Part shown: positions 39,821 to 53,956 of the stretch, piece after piece
Numbering within the stretch: the stretch's first letter is position 1
Layout: each line of letters opens with the position of its first letter
NCBI GenBank assembly: GCA_035236585.1
Contig: CP141136.1
Location: 25,645,426 to 25,709,425, forward strand
Direction of reading: 5' to 3'
Source: Warburgia ugandensis
Lineage: Eukaryota > Streptophyta > Magnoliopsida > Canellales > Canellaceae
DNA: 64,000 nucleotides
Translations under genes and position numbers: made by a program
The notes under the pieces: generated by a model
Told to the model about the DNA's origin: nothing
Database searches by the model: none
Seen by the model: the letters and a program-made list of their open reading frames with translations, nothing else

Positions 39821-42800
39821 TATCCATTATGAGTCTAACATGTTTGAATTCCTTCAATTATTGTCGATTGTTAGTTACTCTCAACAAAGATGATGTTTTC
39901 TTAAGTTGTATATTGTTTAGAGCTTATACTTTCTTCATCAAATCACCCAATCTCATTTTGGCGTCACTTCGACACCCTTATATTCAATGGAACCAACCGT
40001 TGAGTTAAATTCGATCCTAAACTAGATCAATTAAGAAGCCATCCAACTTTTCTCAGCAAGTTCGGATGATGATCAACGATCATGATTGATTGATCTAACA
40101 GGACAACTAACAGATAAAGAAGCTAGCGAAGATCTCGATAAGTGGCCGTAATAAAACTAATCCCCGCCACTTAACTATCTCGAATCTCCACTAATTAAAC
40201 TAATTTAGGACTAATAAGGTGATCAGGAACAACTGGCAGTCAATATCACAGTGGGTGTTCCGCTGGCGAAACGTGCATCTTTATTTTATTTAGGTCACTT
40301 GATGGGTGGGCCCATCGAATCCTGCTTCAGACGTTGACAAAGTCGGTTAACGTTAAATTCTTTATTAAGTGCCGATTATTTATAGAGAACTTCACATGAA
40401 ACGGTAGTACGTTACTGGACTAGTGGGGCTAAGAGATCGATGATCAAGGGCATGAGTTAGAAAGATCTGAATCCTTCATCTTTTGGCCCTTAACTTGTAG
40501 ATGAAAGGACGAGAATGTATCATCAACTCTCACTTTCAAGCAATTGATAATAACGTTGACATTTTGTTTTCTCCTGCATCGGGCCCACCATATCTAGGTC
40601 CCAATATCGAGGATCAGATGTTGCAACCATTAATTTTCATTCCTTGCATCATCTTATTTAGAAACCACCCACAATGGAAAATCTATGTTGTGGTCCCCCC
40701 AATTACAATCTCCAATCAGCGATTCACGTTTTGTGGACTAAACCCTAAAGAAAGGCTCACGGATCATCCAATCAAGACAAAATCAGAGGTATTGGGACCA
40801 TCCGTGCCTAAGCTGCTGTCTCAGCGGTTGGATCGTAACTCATGCGTCAGATGTGGGCTCAAAGAAGCATTTATCTGACCATCCATAGTTCCATACGATG
40901 ATGCTCCTTCGAAAATATTAAAAATGAAATAAAAAACATTTCAAACATCTAATATTTAAATACGTTGTGACTCACGAAAATCTAGAAAAAAAATCATGGT
41001 ATTGCAGTTTCGTGAAATTCTAAGAATATTATAAAATCTAGATTTCTCTTATAATACCCATGCATCTCCTCGTGGGCACCTATCTATTTTATTGTTTCAG
41101 GTTTTTTCTCATTTAAAATTTGGATTAAAATTATTTTTAATTAGAACTGCCAACTTAAAACAATAAAAATATCAAGGGCATCATGGTCATTTGCTGCCAT
41201 TGCACTGTATTTTATGGCTGCATGACCTCGATTCAAAGTGTCTCCATCACCTGAATAAGCTACAGTAATCATAAATTATTAGCATACTAATTGGTATTTA
41301 ACTTGACAAAATCTCTTTCAAACAACTTCTCCGTTTATTTTCATCTCCAAAAAATTATTCCTCAACTGCACAGGACCAAGTTGTATGAAAAAAAAAAAGG
41401 AAAAAGAAAAGAAAAGAAATTTCCGTGCCCATTTCTAATTACAGCAAGCCCGTCGGTGTCATTTTCTAGATTGGCGGGAGTTTAGTGGTTAGATACCGAT
41501 CCCTTGTTATCCACCTGAAACGATCAAAGGTGAGGATTTCTTGATTGATCGATGATCGACAACTTTGGTGCATGGCTAATCTAAGATGACTTTTCTCAGA
41601 AAATTAACAGTTTCAATTGCTGGTAAGCAGAGAGGAAACTAAGTCCGATGGATGAATCACGACCACGCAACCGCATTGTGATTGATGCTCAGGCCTCTGA
41701 TCGAGAATTCCGGGCCCCAGTTTCAGATCACAATGCTGCGTGGTTCTTTTTTTCTTTTTTTGCAATATATTATCACTATTATTAATTTTCTTTTTTGCAA
41801 TATATATATATATATATGTACAAACCCATACAAATAATATCACATTGAAAAATATTTATTATTCCTTTAATCGTGCCCTAAGTGTCGGAAATTTGTAATA
41901 TATTTGTACCCCGCTCGTGACACCAACAATGTCACTAGAGAAGACCTGACCAACATAAATTCATGCTTCCCTTTTAATTCAGTAACTGTTGAAAGGTTCT
42001 TCCAGGTCATAAAGTATGTTATATTATAAATAATTTAGGAAATTATTATTGTAATAATGATGAGGCTGTCTAACTTCGATTTTTGAAGGCTCCACGTCAT
42101 TAAATGTTAATTAATTTATTTTTTAACAAGATTATTTATTATTATATTGGAACGGTATTTATAATAAGTGCCCTAGTGCGTATGGCCTGTTATTTTCATG
42201 TGACCAGCTCCCCTGCCGGGACGCTCTCTTTAGAGCATGGAAGTGGGCCCATGAAAAAGGTGGCATTTTACTAAAGAAAACATGCTCTCGTGAGGACCGT
42301 GACTGAAGCAACTTTTTGTAGAGAGTGATTGCTGGTACCCGCATGAACAGTGACTATGACCTGTCTTGTTTTGATTTGCTTGGGTCCTACAATCCACGGC
42401 CAAGATGACGTGATTGGAGGTTTGGATAAGGTGCTGATGCTGTGCAATGAAAAATGGAGGAGAACGAGCCAAAGGTTGGGATTGGTCTTATCCTATAAAT
42501 CTGATCCACTGAGTTTGGGTTGTCGAGGTATCATTGGATTGAGATGGGTAAAGCAACTAACAGAAGAGAAGTGGGAGTTTTGATCAAATATTTTATGAAG
42601 TAGATTGAATGAGGGTTTTAAAAGGATAAGGAAAAGGCCAGAAAGAAAAATAGAAGGATAAAAGTGACGAAAAAATATTTAAAAATTTTAGAATTATATG
42701 AAGCCTTGACATTTAATAGAGAAAAATGAAGAAATAAAATTTATGCAGTCAACTTCTAAACGAGATAAGGTCTTGAGGATGATGACGGGTCAAGATAAAA

Positions 42801-43397
42801 AGCTTTCCCTGTAAAGCACATAAAAAATGGAGTTTATCAATATGTTTCCTGACCAAATTTCAAAGGAGAGCTAGCGGGTTAAGTTAGGTCCATGAGGCCC
42901 AGCGTTCCAGCGAACCCAACCAGCTTACAGCTATTTGAATGAACTTTAACACGAGCCACAAGTGGTCTTCTATGTTTAGGAGCTGACTCAAAGCGAGCAA
43001 GATCACAGCCTGAAGTTATAAATGGACTGTGAGATCTTACAAGTTATCCAGGCTTCGGCATGAAAGACTTGTCACACACAGGTTGTCAGACGTCCGAGAA
43101 ATGCTCAGTGTTTCTTCCTTTTGCAAATCAGACACATGCACCCCGGGCTAACCTCGATCCTGTGACTTGCCATGGAAGGGGTCTCCTTTTGCCACTAGCT
43201 AGAAGGCCATAGCTCGAGAAATTGTGCTACGATGTTTATGCAATTGGTGGTTGCCTTACCAAAAAGTACAAGTAGGTATCATATTCTAAGCAATTTATAC
43301 CACCTAGTTTTTTTTACCTGATTTAGATATTTCATCCTGAAAATCTTACAACCAGACAATTCCAATAATCTTTATGATCATGATAACTTGTACTAGA
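39821..43397. other. Intergenic DNA, no gene seen
   Basis: Open frames, including one of 125 codons at 40501-40878, have no recognisable motif and the surrounding sequence has no coding character. A TA run occurs at 41802-41817 and a purine stretch AAAAAAAGGAAAAAGAAAAG near 41390-41415. Confidence 0.55.
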
Positions 43398-43539
43398 AGG
43401 GGAGCCTTGGTGCATTGGTAGAGTTGTACTCTGTGATCTGATTTGAAGGCCACGTGTTCGAGGCATGAAAATAATCTCTTACAAAAATTTAAGGTCGGAC
43501 TGTATATCATAGATTTATCATGGTTCACGGCTGCCCTTT
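43398..43539 (+). repeat. Au-like SINE, internally deleted
   Basis: Opens GGGGAGCCTTGGTGCATTGG, has CCACGTGTTCGAGGCATG as box B region and AATAATCTCTTACAAAAA, then skips most of the CCGGACC and GGGAGCTTCG portion and ends GGCTGCCCTTTA. About 142 bases. Confidence 0.8.
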
Positions 43540-44099
43540 ATATCTTACACCACCTAGTTGTCTTCCCAATCTCCTCCTCTATTTCCATAGCCTCTTCTAG
43601 TCATCTGCTTATGGATTTTGTGAATAGCACAAAGTAGATGTCGATGAGAAATAGCTTTTGTTTTTCCTTTGTCCCCATGTTTTCTTTCATGGCCAATTGA
43701 CTTTCGTATGTAAGTGTTCTTCTATATTTCTCTTGGTGAGGGCCTCTTTCTTCTTCATACACCAGCTTCAGTCATGAATGGAGGGAACCGCAGATTGTCT
43801 GAACTTGGTGAGATATTATAGAGCAAATCTTAAAGCGACTATATCTAATCCATTGTATTCGCTTAAGCTCTGTCTGCATCTCATGGAGCACATGGGTCAT
43901 GGCAAAGAAGCGCCATTAACTTCCTTGGATAATTCTGGGAGATGAATGGAATGTTGAAGTGGTATAGAGTCTCTGCAGTCCCTCCGATGATAAAATCTAC
44001 AAACTGAAGTTGTCAGAGACTTCAAAGGCAGTGCCCTGTAATGTAATGTATTTGTTGAAGATTGGATTATAATGGAATATTTTAATTGGATCAGGATGG

Positions 44100-45356
44100 A
44101 CCGTTGTAGTATAGTTAGTGAAGTACGGGATGTTATAGCATAGCTAGTACAAGTACGGTTCGATCCCTTGAAAAATTCACTTGAAAAGTTGGAGTTTACA
44201 TAGAATTTAAATTACAAAAATTAAATAGCAGAAATTAAATAACAATATATAGAAAAACTTAAATTTATTAACTTGCACAGTTTTGAATTTCAATAACAAA
44301 AAATTAAACCCAATAGGCAAAAATGAAATTTGATGGACAAATGCTATTCTTTGAATAGTAATTGAAGCCATTCATGAATACTAACGACCACAGGAAAATG
44401 AACACGATGAAAAAATAGCTATTTCTATTATTTTGAACTGCAGAATTGAAGGCAAAAATGGTGATTCAAGATGAAACCCGAAGTGAGTTTTGCTTGAAAC
44501 ACAAGGAATTACAAAAAGGTAAAAGAAATCAGGGGGAATCAAAGCTTGACTCAATCAGAAATAGGGAAGAACATTGGTGGTGATGATTGTAAGTGATAAA
44601 GACAACAGGAAACAATGGAGATACACAATGGCTGAAACAAAAAGTAATACGACAAACAGAGAAGGAAATCGGCAAAGGGTTTTCATCAGAGCAGGCTGAC
44701 AGAGGCCATGGTTGGGAATCAGGTGCTCTTGCTGTCCATAGTGTCTTGCTAGAGGTAACAAGATAGTGAGAAAGAGAGGGAACGAGAGAAAGGGAGAGAG
44801 ATGGCTTCCAATGTTGGAGCCTCTCCTCCTCCTTGCCTATTTGGGTTGCAAAATCAGAGAGAGGAAGGTGAGTTCCTTCCAATCTCCCCCTTAGCCTCCT
44901 TTCTTTCTTTCTTTCTCTTCTTTTATAAGTTTTCTTTAGTGTTTTTCTCATTCGGTGCCATGTACACTGCTTGCATGCAGCCCATCTTGTTTAAAAATAA
45001 AATCTGATCTTTGACATTTTCCTTACACTCAAGATTTGCAAGATTCCCTTGCGCATATCCATCTTGTAAAGTAGGGCCCATATATCATTTTGATGAGCTG
45101 GTCCTAATTAACTTGATCTGCATCATCCAAGTTTATTCTAATTGATCTGCAATATAGAAAATCTAATTAGATTTATCTAAACCATGATTCAATCATCTAA
45201 TCAGTTCCAATGATCATCTAACCGTTAAATTTTGTAGATCAACTATTAGATGATCAATTGGAGCTATAATAAACATTTAATCTAAAAATTGATTGATCAA
45301 ATAATTTGATTAGATGCTAAATTAAGGGTTTTAAGCTAAAATTAGACACTCAACAT
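44100..45356 (+). repeat. B-family LTR remnant
   Basis: Matches the B-family LTR in its opening part (GTTGTAGTATAGTTAG, then CTAGTACAAGTACGGTTCG) and in its end, where TCTAAAAATTGATTGATCA, GATGCTAAATTAAGGG and ATTAGACACTCAACA parallel the end of the 49889-54859 LTR. The right end is at 45356. The first ~30 bases of the LTR are not recognisable, and the middle is shorter, so this is a truncated copy on the plus strand. Confidence 0.65.
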
Positions 45357-45646
45357 ATTCATGTTCTGGAGTGCATGTTTATGATGTTTTAAAGTTGCAT
45401 TAGTGTTTCAAATTGGGTTGAAGTGAAAAGATTGGAAGACCATATAATAATCATTACCAATCATTTCTGGTGCATCTTTGAGAAATCTTGACATGTCTAG
45501 GGTTGGATGGAATTGGATATGTTATCCTAGAACTATTTGCAAATGAGTTAATCTCTTTATTTTCCACTTGGAGAATGGGAATATAGAAAGGGGTATTCTA
45601 GGCAGTCGACATGCATATGAAGTTCCTTGTCCCTTGAACAATTCGG

Positions 45647-46138
45647 ATGTTTGGTTCACACCAAGACTATGTGTGTGTGTGTGGAGATAGTAGATGTCTC
45701 TCGTCCACTAATATGAGAGGAACATTATTAGTTAAGATACTTGAAGACACTCAAATTCATCACACTTGGGGAGTATATGAGACTACAAATTCATGTATGT
45801 TCTTTAAGACCAAGTCAGCCATATGTTGGAAGAGGGTACCTAAAAATAAAACAACAATTGGAAAACGACCTCATATTTCTTTTCATTACGTGAGTTATGG
45901 TAAAAGTACAATTCATCGATCTACTGGTCATAGATGGTTTATGTGGAAAGTCTCATGCCATCGACAACCTACTTCATCAATTGCTCAACATTTTTATACC
46001 ATAGTTCTAGTATTTTTTACCATACTAGGGGGGCTATTATTAGTATGTCACATGCATACTACAGATAGATATAGACCGGAGACTGGGACCTTGGTTTCTC
46101 TTTTCATTACTAGACATGGGGCTTTTAAAGTCAGTTAA
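45647..46138 (+). CDS. Hypothetical open frame, 163 codons
   Basis: An uninterrupted frame from ATG to TAA. It has no family resemblance I can name. A hydrophobic run, YTIVLVFFTILGGLLLVCHM (about residues 123-142), could span a membrane. The last 34 bases overlap the left end of the CACTA element, so the stop lies in transposon sequence and the frame may simply be chance or a shortened relic. No ribosomal or promoter context supports expression. Confidence 0.2.
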   Translation: MFGSHQDYVCVCGDSRCLSSTNMRGTLLVKILEDTQIHHTWGVYETTNSCMFFKTKSAICWKRVPKNKTTIGKRPHISFHYVSYGKSTIHRSTGHRWFMWKVSCHRQPTSSIAQHFYTIVLVFFTILGGLLLVCHMHTTDRYRPETGTLVSLFITRHGAFKVS

Positions 46139-46586
46139 AAAAGATAATTGAAGTTGCTTACAAAGTGACTTCTATCCAGCCAACTTGGAAAGTCACCAAC
46201 TTTTAAAGTCACTTATATAAACAACTTTAAAATTGAAGAACTTTTGAAGTCATTTATTCTAGGCGACTTCAAATGTATGTGACTTTTGAAGTTGCTTACC
46301 ATAAATGACTTTAAAAGTTGTTTTAAACTAATAGACTTCAAAAACCCAACCTTTTTCGATGGAGTTTTAAAGTCGCTTAACATAAATGATTTCTAAAGTG
46401 GGTGACTTTTGAAGTCATTTTTTTAAGCGACTTTAAAAACCTAACCTTTTTTTTTTTTTTTTTATGGAGTTTTAAAGTTGTTTAAACTAAATGACTTCAA
46501 AAGTGTATGACTTTTGAAGTCATTTTTAACTAAGCGACTTCAAAAGCTCAAGATTTTCATGGACTTTTGAAGTCACTTACACTAAA
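46105..46586 (+). repeat. CACTA left inverted repeat and subterminal repeats, part 1
   Basis: After the CATTACTAGACATGGGGC terminus the sequence carries about ten copies of GACTTTTRAAGTYRYTTA in both orientations, for instance AGTCATTTTTTTAAGCGAC, and pairs that would fold back (…GTGTATGACTTTTGAAGTC…). It is interrupted at 46587 by a solo LTR and continues at 49151. Confidence 0.82.
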
Positions 46587-49145
46587 TGCGATGACCCGGG
46601 TTTTCTCATGCATTTTTAAATGCAATACCTAATTTCCTAAGGCGGGATGCATTCCTACTTGAAAACCGTTTTATAAAAACCATGCAATGTAGCGGAAAAC
46701 CTTTTAGTTTTAAACTCATTTTGAAAACTCCGAGTGTCATTTGCCTTCACAACAACCAAAGTGGTTTTTAAAAAACTTTAGAAATCATAAATGTTTTTCC
46801 CCAAGTCTATCCAGTCACAAAGACACAAATTTCAACTGTAATTAAATATAAATACATGTCCAAAGGGTAGAGAGTTTACTCACATGTATAAGTGTTTCCT
46901 TTTTGATTCACTTGCTCGTAGCACTAACATAGATGTCCTTTACTTGTGGATGGAATCATCCTGAAAAATGTTAAGGATAGGGTGAGTATATACTATACTC
47001 AGTAAGAGTCTATCACTACTAGTTTTATAATGCATGCGATATTTTAAAATCATATGCTCTTTCCAAAACATGTGCATGTCTGAATACTCAAGTTCAATAT
47101 CGATATAAAAATCCGTTGTCAAACTGAAATACTAACGATTTAAAGGATCACATAATCCAAAATCGAAAATATCATATACATATATATATCATAACATTAT
47201 GATATGCATAAGATGCTTCATTGAATCCAACTCATGGATCTCTAGTATGGTATGGTCGACCAACCTCATATCATGCCATATGCAATGCAAATAAGTCCAT
47301 AAACCATAGGGTCCAACTATGCCCACGACCTCCTCGCCGTGTGGTCCCCGAGTACCTGAGGACACTCGATCATAGCCTCCACGGGGCCTATGACACGTCG
47401 ACCTAGTGCCGTGACACCAGTGGTAACCCCCTGTACCACATGCAGTCGACATAGGGACTTGCCTCTTTTTGGGCATGGTACTTATCCACCTAATAGTGGT
47501 AGAGGTCGGGTGGCCAACCCAGACCCCTCGGCATAGCACCCACAGGCTTACTAGCCCAAATCACATAAGATCAAATAAGCCAAAACCACTTTTCAAAACC
47601 TGTCCTCTTCAGGTCCCTCACAATTGCCTGGCCCTCGGCACTCCAGCATCTTTTGGCAACCCTCAAGGATATGCAATCTTTGCAAGAACTTAATGCTCAT
47701 AGATCATGCAATTTATGCAATAGTTTGCAAAACATATCTATACATAATGTATATACAAAACATGTCTATGCATAAAGCATTTGTCACATGCATGCTAAAC
47801 AAGTCATATACTTAAATCATGTATTTGCAAAACAATCATAGTTCTTTTAAAAGAATCTAGTAGCGATAGAGCACCTACCTGACTAGGTTGTGCTAACCCC
47901 TTTGTCCTCGGACGCTCCTGAACATGGTTTGGGGACTCAAGGTTAGTTTGGCCCATCTTTTATGGGTTTTTGAGTAGTTGGTCTTATTATTTAGGCATTA
48001 GGGATCCATCCCTATGCCTATGGGTGGCCTAAGGTCCTAATTGGGCCTTGGTATCCTCAGTTTTCCAAAGGTCTAGTGGCCACGCGCCACTATCCTATTC
48101 TAAGGGTCATGACCACCTTTGATTTGGCCTTGATTAGAGATTTTATAGTTTGGGTGTGTCCGCGTCGTCGACATGGACACAATACCTTTTGCGGCGCCTC
48201 AATCGGAGCTCTAGATCTCAAGTTATAAGTATTTTAGTGTCGCACGTACATAGGCGTCTTAAGAATGAAAAATCAGAATGCTAGGGTGCTGCGCGTCAGC
48301 GGGACCATCTGCAGACGCGCCAGGTTTTCCACCTGATTATCTCTTTTGCGGGTGTGGCCTCGGACTCGCCCGTTTGGTTTTTTTTAAATGGGACGACGTG
48401 TGACGTTCCTATTGGAACGTCTTGTTTGGTGGGGAACCGGGGTGTCCTCAGGACACCCTGGTTCGACCCTGTCGAACCAGTGCGGCCCAAAGAACGTCCC
48501 TGGGTCCTTGGTGAGTCTCCAGGGCTCCATTTTGCATGGTTTTTCATGTAAAAACCTAGGGAAATTGTTCTTGGAACTATGGTGGAGATGGGTTTTGAGG
48601 GATCTTGGGCATACCTGACTCGTTGCTGAGTTTTTCTCCTTGTTTTCTCCTCTAAGTCACTGCTCCTCAACGAGTTTTCTTCAACGTTTTGGGCTGCCAT
48701 TAGAGGTGCCCAAGAGCTCTATTTATAGAGCTAAGAGAGGGTTTTGGAGGGGCCTCTCACCTCCTTTGAATGGCGGTGGAGAAACCTCAAAATGGCAGTG
48801 ATTTCTCCTCCAATCACCACCATTTTAGAACCCTCTAGAGGTTGAAGATGAAGGGGTGCTTGTATCAAAATGGGCCCCTGTGTTTTTGTAGTTAAATCCT
48901 TTTTTTTATAAAAATTATAGTTTTGTCCCTGAACTTCAAAGGGCCATAACTTGCTCATTTTAACTCCGTTTTGGGTGATTTTGGTCTTGTTGGATTTCTT
49001 TTTTCGAGACACATCTAATAGTATCATTTTCAGGACCGAGTTTTTGGGTTCAATCAAGGAAACTAGTGAAATGACCAAAATGCCCTTATCTTCAAAACTG
49101 AACTTTTCATGTGATTTTAATATTACAAAAATTAAGGTCATTACA
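46587..49145 (-). mobile_element. Solo LTR (element A relative) with CTAAA duplications
   Basis: Starts TGCGATGACCCGGG and ends AAGGTCATTACA, exactly the ends of element A's LTR in the same orientation. CTAAA precedes it (46582-46586) and follows it (49146-49150). The end segment 48940-49145 matches 10205-10411 base for base with scattered changes (TCCGTTTTGGGTGATTTTGG, AAATGACCAAAATGCCC). The middle is diverged but retains a GC-rich third and a block parallel to the shared LTR block (47220-47560). No internal region remains. Confidence 0.9.
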
Positions 49146-49150
49146 CTAAA

Positions 49151-49262
49151 CGAATTTAAAAGGTTACACTTTTAAAGTCGTTTAAGTATAAATGACTTCA
49201 AAAGTCTATACTTTTGAAGTCGTTTATCACTAAATGACTTTAAAAGTTGTGTTTTTTTTTTC
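49151..49262 (+). repeat. CACTA subterminal repeats, part 2
   Basis: Continues the motif array after the solo LTR with ACTTTTAAAGTCGTTTAAG, ATGACTTCAAAAGT, ACTTTTGAAGTCGTTTATC and ATGACTTTAAAAGT, alternating in orientation. Confidence 0.85.
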
Positions 49263-49450
49263 AAATATTTTATCCTAACACTATGACCTGTGTGCAGTTA
49301 AATAACAAACATCTTAATACCCAAGCAGTATCGCATGTATACAATTTAATACAAGAAGTATTACCTATATGTAATTGAATAACAAGTAGTATTACCTGTA
49401 TACAAATAAATAACAAGTAGCATCACTTGATACTCAAACAATCTTTATAA

Positions 49451-49888
49451 GCATTCAAAACTTGTTCCAATACAATATTCATCCACCTCTTAATACAATA
49501 CCACCTACATACATTGGTTTTCAAACATCATATACACTTAATACTTTAATCTCCATAAACATGAAAAACCAACATCCATTACAATGCATCCACATCTTTA
49601 TAAGCATTCAAAACCTATTCCAATACAACCTTCATCCACTTCTTAATACAATATCACCTACATACATTGGTTTCCAAACATTATATACGCCTAATACTTC
49701 AATCTCTACAAACATGAAAAACTAACATTTACTACCATGCATCCACATCTTTATAAGCATTCAAAACCTATTCCAATACAACATTCATCTACTTCTTGAT
49801 ACAATACCACCAGCATACATTGGTTTCCAAACATATACACCTAATACTTCAATCTCCATAAACATGAAAAACCGACATCCACTACAAT
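49451..49888 (+). repeat. 153 bp tandem repeat inside the CACTA element
   Basis: Three units begin GCATTCAAAAC at 49451, 49604 and 49757 and read through ATTCCAATACAAC, CTTAATACAATAYCACCTAC, TACATTGGTTTCCAAAC, ACACCTAATACTTCAATCTC and CATCCACATCTTTATAA. The third unit is cut by the solo LTR at 49889 and related units resume at 54860-55190. Confidence 0.88.
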
Positions 49889-50986
49889 TGTTGAGTTTTC
49901 CGCAAGTATACGACTATTGTAGTTTAGCTAATGCAAGTTCAAGTCGATTCTACTAGGACTTGACTTGGAAGTGGAGTTTGCATAAATTTTAACTTACAAA
50001 ATACAACAAAAATAAAATTCCAATTCATTAAGTAGTTCATGAGTAAATGGTTCTGAAATTAAGTACAAAGAAATGAAAGAAAATGACAATTTAACTAGAA
50101 CTTCCCTGTTTTGACTGCTATGTCACGCAGCTAGTCACAAGTGGTACTAATCAGTTAATAGACAAAAGAAACTACAATTGTAATTAAAATGGGGATAACA
50201 TAAACTATAATTTAAATAACTATCTTTTATTATAGTCTTTGATAAGCAAAATAGGGATAACATAAAACTGAAATAACAACGGGATATAGTGGGAATTAAA
50301 AAGGGGATCCAAATGTCGTTTTAATTAAAGAGCAAAGGGTAGAAACAGAAAATTTTCATTTTTCATTTCTTTAACCGATGAAAAGAAGGCCTATCGGGAG
50401 AGATGATGCAGAGAAGAAAAAGACGAAGAAGAAAAGGATGATGGGGGAGAATAGTAGAAGAGGAAAATAGGGGGAACTAGGGAAAAACCCGAAGAAAGAG
50501 GAGAAGGGGAAAAGGAGGGAAAGAGGGAAATCTAGGCTAATCGGAGAGAGGTGAGGAGAACGTGGGTGGCTTTTCTAGGTGGATTGGCTGAGATGGATAG
50601 ATCAAAGAAGGCAAGCATGTGGATGGTGAGGCAGGGGGAGATTTGGAGCAATGGTAGGAAGATCGAGAGATGGGTGATTCCGGTTATTTGCTAGAAACCG
50701 AACGCAATTTAGGAGGGAGTGTGGTGTAGTGGAAAGAGCAAATAGGGAGATAGCAGGGAATAGAGGACTTGGGAAGAGATATCTGGGTCAGAGGAAACTG
50801 AGGGAGAGGTAAAAGTCCCAATGTGGTCTGCTAGGCTACGTATCAGGCAAATAAAGGGAAAGAGTGGCAAAGATTGGTAGGAGGAGAGAGGCTGGTGAAA
50901 AGCAAAGAGAAGAGAGATGGAGAAGAAGAAGAAGAAGAAGAAGAAGAAGGGATCTGGGCAGGGATGTCGAGTGGTGAAAGGAGAGC

Positions 50987-50989
<3 letters not shown>

Positions 50990-51051
<62 letters not shown>
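50990..51051 (+). repeat. GA then GT microsatellite at the edge of element C
   Basis: A GA run from about 50990 changes into a GT run at 51025 that reaches the first base of element C. On the other side of C a TA run (53957-53978) leads back into a GA run (53979-54016). The target was therefore a dinucleotide repeat inside the B-family LTR. Confidence 0.9.
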
Positions 51052-51059
<8 letters not shown>

Positions 51060-53956
51060 CCTTAATTTTTGGTATAAATTAAGAAATTATTAAATAAATC
51101 AAATTAAAAATTTATAAATGGAATTTGATCTTAAAAACTTAAGAATTTGAAAGTGCCCGTCGATAGGATTCCAACGCCACAAAGAACGCTAAAAACAGAG
51201 CTCAAACGAGAGAGTAGGAGCCGTTGAAGTTATAGGGGTATTTTAGTCATTTGACAGAAACGTAAACACAGGGGCCCGAATTGATAACGACACCCCCATT
51301 CTTCTACATGCCTTTATTGGATCTAGCAAAATCATCGAAGAAACTAGCGGAAAGAGACATGAAAGGAAGAGTTTCTCTTTCCCTTAGACTCTAAGGTTTA
51401 TATATATCCCCCTCATGCGCCAAAACACTTCGCCTTTCCCCATTTTTCACTGAGTTTTACTCAAAAACCCTAGCTTTGAAAATTTTAATTTTTCCGATGA
51501 GTAGAACTCCGGTAACATCCATCAATGGCTAACAAAGCGAGGTAAGCCTTAAACCCTGATTTCTATATTAAATGAATAGATTTGAACAATACAAAATACA
51601 TGGAAAACTAGGAAAAACAGGAACTTTAGGTGAGCTACTGTTGGAGCACAAATCCATTGAGGAAACCATGTTTGATTTCAAATTGGACCGTCCACATGGT
51701 GTATAAGAGACCCAAGAACAACCCTTTAAATTTGGAAAAGATCCAACGGCTAGGTTCTCTAGAAAACGTGAAAACCAATACCTAGGGAAGTTTTTAGGAA
51801 CTTGAAAAAAATCGTATAATTTTTTTTTTTTTTTTTTTTTGGAAAAATCAGAGCAAAAGGAGGGTATAAATGAAATCTAGAGGAAATTCTGATAAAAACG
51901 GCACAAAAATTGCAAGATTTGGAAGCCAAACGAGAGTCGACGTCGCACGCGTACGCAACGTCGCGCGCGCGAGGGAGACATCATGCGCTGTCTCAGAAAG
52001 TCAGGATGCGTGGAGTCTTGGCGATCGTGACGCGTGCGTCGGTGCGCCACGGTACCGAGGACGCACACGATGCGTCCCCGTGGTGCTTCTCGATGGCGGG
52101 CGTCTTCGTGACGCCAATTTACGTCTGTATAAACCGGTGTAAACCAGTGCCACCGGTATAGACCCCCTTATGGTGGTCGGTTAGCCCCATTTTGTGAGTA
52201 TTTTCACAAAAAAATTGATTTTTGAGAGTTATAGGAGTTCAAATCACGATCCGAAAGAGGCATTGTGACTGTATTGACGACGCGGACCTAGTTTTAACTT
52301 AAAAACTTATAAATGACTACTTTTAATTTAAATTTTTTTTTAAAATAGTGACGTGACATGTATAGGTGCACTTGAACATACCAGTTAAGGGGATTATTAA
52401 CAAGCTAAGTGGTCTCACATTGAGGTAGGTGACGATAATTAATGCTTTGCCTTGATTTTAAAACCATGCATAAACATAGCATCATGCGTAATTGCGGTTT
52501 AAATTGTATTTATTATTTACCGTTAATTTCATAAGACTTTGAGTACATTATGATTATTATAAATTGAAATATTTTATTAAATAAACTCATGACAAATGTT
52601 TTAGGAGCATGATATTAATTAATTATGCTTAAATAGAGACTTCTTTCTTATTATATATTGAAAACGTATGGATTGGTATGGAAATAAGAATAGAGGCTTG
52701 TTAGTTGGTCCTTTTATAGGCTAATCTTAGGATGAGGGGCGTGTCTTGGGGATTGCGAGCTACGAGTGCTCTTGAGTTTTAGCATATACATATGATTTCC
52801 GTGTTTTTATATTTGATGATGGGTGCTCTCACCCGGTGGGCAACATGTTAGGAGGGATAGAGCGGGCCACCCACCCTCCGAGATTGTGATGTGATGATAT
52901 TGTGATATGATAGACACCTGCCCATAGATGGCATTTGGTAGGGGTTTGGTAACATGGATAGTCCACACTACCAGTCTGGACCTTTTCATGGGGACAGACG
53001 CTAAGTCTCCCGTTATGGTGTCGACGGAGAGCCGCGGTGGTTGAGACCCATGGAGGGTTGCCACTGCAGCATGATGGCCCATATTCTTATTATGTGTGCG
53101 TGTATGATGAGCATGGTTATGGATGATATGCCTAGATGTGACAACACTCAGAGGTTGGCTATGAGTACTCATGATCAGTAATATTAGTGCGATGTTGTGG
53201 GACCCATTACCTTAGGGTGCCCTTATTCTTATTATATGCTCATTTACATTGATTCATGTCATGTTTTAACTCCATGAAATGCATGTTTTAGCATATGGAA
53301 TAAATTGGCATGACTTATGATACTGCTATGTTCATAGATGATAGACTTTTTATTTTATTAGTATTGTTATTTATTTATTTCATTTTATTACATTAATTGT
53401 CTATGTACCTACACAAGCGACAGCTTGCTCAGGCATTGCTTTTTTTTGCAATGCCTTAGATTTCGAGCATGATAACAGGAAAGGCAAGGCTGTTGAGAAA
53501 CCGTGAGAACTGCGGAAGATCCTTTTTCCTAGAATTTTAGACAGTGATGTGAGTCAATAAATAGGAATATTATTTGAATTTAATTATGGACTGTATACTT
53601 TATAATTTGGATTTGATTAAGATGTTTAGACATATGTTGGACATTTATATGTGATGTTATGATGGATAGACCCTAGGCCATATTATTATTGTGTTTTGGA
53701 TATTTATTTGATTTTAAATAAGGGCGTCAATTCATTTGACGTTGATTGATATGAGTATTGTTTTAAATCTATTATCATAAAAATTTATTTATGTTTTAAA
53801 TTATATATGAGACATTTTGAGAAAGAAAAATAACATCCGGAGTTTTTAAGAGATGTTTTAGTAAAATGATAAATAAAACTTTTCTCATGGGATCCCAAAT
53901 ACTCTTATTAAAAATGCTATTATTATAAAAAAAAATGTCTTAAAAACCCGGGGTGT

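Noticed and set aside
40501-40878. 125-codon open frame
   Set aside because: No motif, no homologous family and no splice or promoter context; the DNA looks like ordinary intergenic sequence.
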